Positions 6,456 to 9,795 of a stretch of 9,795 bases of DNA are shown in pieces; position 1 is the stretch's first letter; each line of letters begins with the position of its first letter. The notes below the pieces were generated by a model. It ran no database searches. It saw nothing but the letters and a program-made list of their open reading frames with translations, and had not been told where the DNA came from. Origin of the DNA: an uncultured Porphyromonadaceae bacterium (GTDB taxonomy: Bacteria; Bacteroidota; Bacteroidia; Bacteroidales; Barnesiellaceae_A). The translations under genes and the position numbers were made by a program. The stretch covers positions 1-9,795 of the forward strand of contig UQMR01000078.1 of the NCBI GenBank assembly GCA_900542255.1, written 5' to 3'.

Positions 6456-6492
6456 AAAATAGGCTGAACCCGTGTAAGGCTCAGCCTATTTT
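6456..6492. terminator. Bidirectional rho-independent terminator
   Basis: AAAATAGGCTGA (6456-6467) and TCAGCCTATTTT (6481-6492) are perfect 12-bp arms around a 13-base loop, with a T-run following on both strands. It ends the flavodoxin transcript on the plus strand and the convergent tRNA-Ser transcript on the minus strand. Confidence 0.88.
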
Positions 6493-6512
6493 TACTTTTC
6501 CTATTTTTCTTG

Positions 6513-6599
6513 CGGAAAGAGAGGGATTCGAACCCTCGGTACAGTTACCCGTACAACGGTTTTCGAGACCGTCCCGATCGACCACTCCGGCATCTTTCC
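6513..6599 (-). tRNA. tRNA-Ser (anticodon CGA)
   Basis: Reads UCG codons. On the minus strand the acceptor arm is GGAAAGA with TCTTTCC and discriminator G at 6513. The anticodon stem ACGGT/ACCGT encloses the loop CTCGAAA, giving anticodon CGA. A long variable arm, GTAC with GTAC, marks a class II tRNA of the serine type. The T arm is GAGGG-TTCGAAT-CCCTC. It is 87 bases long and the 3' CCA is not encoded (GCAAG follows). Confidence 0.95.
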
Positions 6600-6622
6600 T
6601 TCGCAGTTTCGCTTTGCGAGTG

Positions 6623-6630
6623 CAAAAGTA
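6623..6630 (-). promoter_or_regulatory. Possible -7 element of the tRNA-Ser gene
   Basis: TACTTTTG on the minus strand matches TAnnTTTG and would start transcription near 6616, leaving a short 5' extension with a small TCGC/GCGA hairpin before the mature tRNA. The nearest TTTG upstream (6649-6646) is only 15 bases away, closer than usual. Confidence 0.35.
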
Positions 6631-6723
6631 ATTATTTTTTCTTTCCAAATTACATTTTCCAGAATTTTTTTTCAAAAAATCCATCCGGGACACGAAGCCC
6701 TCCTTGTACGCCCCGCGATACGA

Positions 6724-7206
6724 CTATTTGTCGGCATCGTCCCACGCCGAATAGGGATGCTCTACAAGACACGAATTGTAATAGCGGGGGATTCCCGTCA
6801 CATTGTCTCCCACAAAGGGTGGCAACTCATACAACTCCTCTTCGCTCTGCAACTCTATTTCAGCGACAACAAGGCCTTCGTTAGCACCATGGAAGCGGTC
6901 TATCTCCCACTTGTGGCCTGCATAGAAATAGATATAACGGGTCTTCTCTATGATAGGCGTATGGCACAAATTATCGAGCATCGATTGTGCCGTCATGAGG
7001 TCTATGGGCAACTCATACTCGACCCGGGAACAGCCCCGGTTCTTGCCCTTGATGGTAAGGAATGCCTTTTTACCTACTATGCGCACACGCACCACACAAT
7101 CTTTTTCTACCGTGAGATAACCCTGCCTGAAATATTGTGCCGATGTATATCCGACCAGATAACTATCATTCAACACCTTGTATTTATGTTCTATCTCTGT
7201 TGCCAT
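6724..7206 (-). CDS. CYTH domain protein (triphosphate tunnel metalloenzyme family)
   Basis: 160 residues, a single CYTH domain. Members hydrolyse inorganic triphosphate or thiamine triphosphate, or act as class IV adenylate cyclases; the substrate here cannot be told from sequence. The charged residues lining the tunnel are present in order: EIEHK (4-8, the ExExK signature), RVR (40-42), Lys53 in TIKGKNRG, EYE (63-65), KTR (88-90), WEID (100-103) and EIE (116-118). These would bind metal ions and the triphosphate. The frame stays open upstream to 7380, but the residues before 7206 are unlike the family and the ATG there directly precedes the signature. It is cytoplasmic, with no signal peptide. 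The gene reads toward the tRNA gene with no obvious terminator between, and is divergent from the DUF5686 gene. Confidence 0.9.
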   Translation of the reverse strand: MATEIEHKYKVLNDSYLVGYTSAQYFRQGYLTVEKDCVVRVRIVGKKAFLTIKGKNRGCSRVEYELPIDLMTAQSMLDNLCHTPIIEKTRYIYFYAGHKWEIDRFHGANEGLVVAEIELQSEEELYELPPFVGDNVTGIPRYYNSCLVEHPYSAWDDADK

Positions 7207-7346
7207 AATTATCGACGATGAATAATTTTTTTCGCAATATAATACTTTTCGATATACAATACGGATTTTATCGACACGGATTTTCCAAAAAAACATAAAT
7301 AGATGAAACACGGGCCCGGTAATTCGTTTTGAAATGGTTAAATAAT

Positions 7347-7354
7347 TAACTTTG
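7347..7354 (+). promoter_or_regulatory. Possible -7 element of the DUF5686 gene
   Basis: TAACTTTG matches TAnnTTTG in the 220-bp divergent gap. TTTTG (7327-7331) lies upstream but at shorter spacing (15-16 bases) than the usual 19. Predicted start near 7361 with a leader of about 65 bases, which contains the small palindrome ACAAT-AC-ATTGT (7372-7383). I could not assign a convincing promoter to the divergent CYTH gene. Confidence 0.35.
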
Positions 7355-7426
7355 CTGTCACTGCCTTTCAGACAATACATTGTTCTGCACGAATAGAGAT
7401 AGTATATAACAAGTTATTTGCATTTC

Positions 7427-9795
7427 ATGGTTGCAAAACAAAAGTGCATATATATAACTTTTCTGTTATGTTTCCTGCCGATAATATTATCGGCACAACC
7501 CCTTACATCTATCAAGGGCACTGTCACCGACTCGCTTACCAACCGACCTATCCCCCACGCATCGATATTCCTGATAGGCTCAGAACGCGGTACCCGTACC
7601 GACCTTGACGGAAACTTCTCGATATCGGTACGTGTCGATTTTTCTCATATACGCATCTCGAGCCTCGGATACAAGACGATAGATATTCCCGTAGAACTTG
7701 GCACCTCCAACAAGCTCGACATTAAGATGGTTCCATCATATATCACGCTCAATGAGGTTGTCGTAAAACCTAAAAAAGAGAAATACAGCAAGAAGAACAA
7801 TCCTGCCGTAGATTTTGCCCGCAAACTCATCGAGCGGCGCGAAACAGGCGACCCGCAGCAACGCGATTTCCTCACATGCACCAAGTACGAGAAGGTTACC
7901 ATCGCCTACGACGACTTTACCGAGGAGAAACGCAACAGCGCACTCTTCAAAAGTACGCCCTACCTTTTTGACTATACCGACACCTCGGATGTGACCGGGA
8001 AACCCATACTCAACTTATCGCTGAAAGAACGTGTCATAGACTACTATTACCGCAAAGCCCCGCACACCGAACGGGAAGTTGTCTATGGAATAAATCGCAG
8101 CGGAATCGACGACTTCATAGACCAAGACAACGTACAAATCTATGTCAACCAGATGTTCCAGGAGGTAGACCTCTTCAAGAACGATATTGCCCTCTTCGAG
8201 CAACGTTTCGTAAGCCCGCTGTCGAATTATGGAGTCTCTTTCTATAAATACTATCTCTTAGACACGCTCGAAATAGAGGGCGAGCGGTGCATCGACTTCG
8301 GTTTTGCACCATACAACTCCGAGTCATTCGGCTTTGCCGGACATCTCTACGTTGTGTATGAAGACTCGTCCTACTTCATAAAACGCGCCAAATACAGTAT
8401 TCCCCACAACATCAACATGAACTACGTAGACCGCATGTACCTGCAACAGGACTACGCGCGCGATTCGGCCGGGACTCGCCTTAAAGTGCGGGACGACATC
8501 GTAGCCGAGTTTAGGCTCTACCCCGGCACTGCGGGACTGTATGCGAGGCGGACGGTCAATTATAGCAACTTCTCGTTCGACCCGCCCCTGAATGCCGATG
8601 TTTTCGACCAAAAATTGGAGGAAATAACGCTTCCCTCGGCAGAAGAGCGCGACAACGAGTTTTGGGAGCAACATCGCGCAACGCCTATCAAACCGCAGGA
8701 GAATGCCGTCTCGGAGGTTGTATCCCGCCTTAAAGAGAAACCTTTTGTCAAATGGACAAGCCGCATCATAGCTATCCTTTTCTCGGGATACATACACACC
8801 AATGCCAAGGCCGAGGAGAGCCGCTTCGACTTTGGCCCTGTCAACTCCTTTATCAGCGGCAACAACGTAGAGGGATTGCGGCTGAAAATAGCCGGTACTA
8901 CCACAGCCCGATTGCATCCGCAAATCTTTGCCAAGGGCTACTTCGGCTACGGTTTCGGCGACGAAAAATTCAAATACGGAGGCACGCTCGAATACTCATT
9001 CAACAAAAAGAAAAAGAATCCCATGGAGTACCCCATACGCTCCATCAAGGCTTTCTACGAATATGACATCAACTACCTGTCGCAAAAATACCTGCACACG
9101 AGCAAAGACAACTTCGTGCTATCGTTGCGGCGCGCACCCGACTTCAATGCCACCTACCAACGGTCGTGCGGGGTAACCTACAAGCACGAGTTCGACGGAG
9201 GGTTCTCCTTCGAGCTGGGGCTGCGCAACGAACGGCAGGAAAGTACGGCATACATGCCTTTCAACCGCTACAACGCCGACGGTACCATTACGCCGCTCAA
9301 ATCTTTCAGCCAGACCATGGCGGAGATATGCCTCCGTTATTCGCCCTTCGAGAAATACTACACAGCATACGGCGAACGTTTCAGCGTAACCGAGGATGCA
9401 CCGGTATTCACACTGCGACACGTTTTCGCCAACAAAGGCTTCCTGAGCGACTACAACTACAACCACACCGAGATTGCGGCCAGCAAGAGATTCCGCCTCT
9501 CCAAATTTGGCTACACCGATATTATCGTCAAGGCCGGCAAGGTATGGAACGAAGTACCCTACCCCTTGCTCATTATCCCCTACGCCAATATGTCCTACAC
9601 GATACAGCCCGAGTCGTTCTCGTTGCTCACTCCTATGGAGTTTCTTTTCGACCAGTATGCGTCGTGGGACCTCACATATTTTGCCAACGGACTTTTATTC
9701 AATCGCATACCATTCCTGAAAGCGCTCCGTTTCCGCGAGGTGGTCTCTTTCCGCGGCATATATGGCACCATCAGCGATGCCAACTTCCATCCCGA
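7427..9795 (+). CDS. DUF5686 family outer-membrane protein with carboxypeptidase-regulatory-like domain (3' partial)
   Basis: 789 codons are visible and the frame is open at the right edge. A signal peptide (MVAKQKCIYITFLLC..., cleavage likely after Ala23 in LSAQ) is followed by a CarboxypepD_reg-like beta-sandwich at about residues 28-110, with GTVTDSLTNRPIPHASI and TDLDGNFSI. Then comes the segment NEVVVKPKKEKYSKKNNPAV, whose KNNPAV is at 123-128 and is typical of DUF5686 proteins. The long remainder has alternating, aromatic-rich strands expected of an outer-membrane beta-barrel, such as KGYFGYGFGDEKF and LSLRRAPDFNATY. DUF5686 is of unknown function; the N-terminal domain resembles that of TonB-dependent transporters, but no TonB box or plug domain was recognised. 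The start is the only ATG before the signal peptide. It is divergent from the CYTH gene and has no evident functional partner here. Confidence 0.9.
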   Translation, partial: MVAKQKCIYITFLLCFLPIILSAQPLTSIKGTVTDSLTNRPIPHASIFLIGSERGTRTDLDGNFSISVRVDFSHIRISSLGYKTIDIPVELGTSNKLDIKMVPSYITLNEVVVKPKKEKYSKKNNPAVDFARKLIERRETGDPQQRDFLTCTKYEKVTIAYDDFTEEKRNSALFKSTPYLFDYTDTSDVTGKPILNLSLKERVIDYYYRKAPHTEREVVYGINRSGIDDFIDQDNVQIYVNQMFQEVDLFKNDIALFEQRFVSPLSNYGVSFYKYYLLDTLEIEGERCIDFGFAPYNSESFGFAGHLYVVYEDSSYFIKRAKYSIPHNINMNYVDRMYLQQDYARDSAGTRLKVRDDIVAEFRLYPGTAGLYARRTVNYSNFSFDPPLNADVFDQKLEEITLPSAEERDNEFWEQHRATPIKPQENAVSEVVSRLKEKPFVKWTSRIIAILFSGYIHTNAKAEESRFDFGPVNSFISGNNVEGLRLKIAGTTTARLHPQIFAKGYFGYGFGDEKFKYGGTLEYSFNKKKKNPMEYPIRSIKAFYEYDINYLSQKYLHTSKDNFVLSLRRAPDFNATYQRSCGVTYKHEFDGGFSFELGLRNERQESTAYMPFNRYNADGTITPLKSFSQTMAEICLRYSPFEKYYTAYGERFSVTEDAPVFTLRHVFANKGFLSDYNYNHTEIAASKRFRLSKFGYTDIIVKAGKVWNEVPYPLLIIPYANMSYTIQPESFSLLTPMEFLFDQYASWDLTYFANGLLFNRIPFLKALRFREVVSFRGIYGTISDANFHP

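Noticed and set aside
7207..7380. Longer CYTH start at 7380
   Set aside because: The additional 58 residues have no family similarity and overlap the divergent promoter region; the ATG at 7206 directly precedes the ExExK signature.
8324..8934. Minus-strand open frames opposite the DUF5686 gene
   Set aside because: Shadows of the plus-strand gene, whose reading frame is continuous from 7427 to the window end.
1..9795. Mobile elements, CRISPR arrays, rRNA, integration sites
   Set aside because: No transposase, terminal repeats, spaced direct repeats or recombinase were found; the tRNA-Ser gene has no integrase or duplicated 3' end nearby.

Overview
The window comes from a member of the Bacteroidales, or at least a close relative in Bacteroidota. 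Four things point there: promoter-like elements of the Bacteroides type (a TTTG-like -33 box about 19 bases upstream of TAnnTTTG) in front of several genes; little use of Shine-Dalgarno sequences; a two-membrane-segment histidine kinase next to an EF-G paralog lacking the catalytic histidine (EF-G2, fusA2); and a DUF5686 outer-membrane protein with an N-terminal carboxypeptidase-regulatory-like domain, a family found in this phylum. I cannot name the genus. It reads as chromosomal core sequence: I see no insertion sequence, phage gene, CRISPR array or integrase.

Layout. Positions 1-1427 (minus) hold a sensor histidine kinase whose C-terminus runs off the left edge. Upstream of it, 1680-3836 (minus), is fusA2. 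A 12-bp-stem terminator (1586-1620) separates the two, and the kinase's likely promoter begins inside that terminator stem. A 698-bp divergent gap (3837-4534) follows. It holds the likely fusA2 promoter, an 18-bp palindrome that looks like an operator, a 5'-UTR hairpin, a possible 52-codon membrane-protein ORF (3966-4124, minus) with a possible structured leader, and the hemW promoter. hemW (4535-5671, plus) encodes a radical-SAM heme chaperone. It is followed by a flavodoxin carrying a lipoprotein signal (5839-6399, plus). A bidirectional terminator (6456-6492) separates the flavodoxin from a convergent tRNA-Ser(CGA) gene (6513-6599, minus). Next is a CYTH-domain protein (6724-7206, minus), and divergent from it a DUF5686 protein (7427 to the right edge, plus, 3' partial).

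How the genes work together. The left half concerns translation and signalling: fusA2 is a starvation translation factor in Bacteroides thetaiotaomicron, and the kinase is a neighbour with its own promoter. The palindrome beside the fusA2 promoter is a plausible site for a CRP/FNR-type regulator such as Cur, but that is a hypothesis. hemW, the flavodoxin, the tRNA, the CYTH protein and the DUF5686 protein appear to be independent transcription units, without an obvious shared pathway. I found no clearly new multi-gene system. The most worthwhile targets are the fusA2 upstream region, with its palindrome, UTR hairpin, small ORF and leader, and the two possible starts of the flavodoxin.
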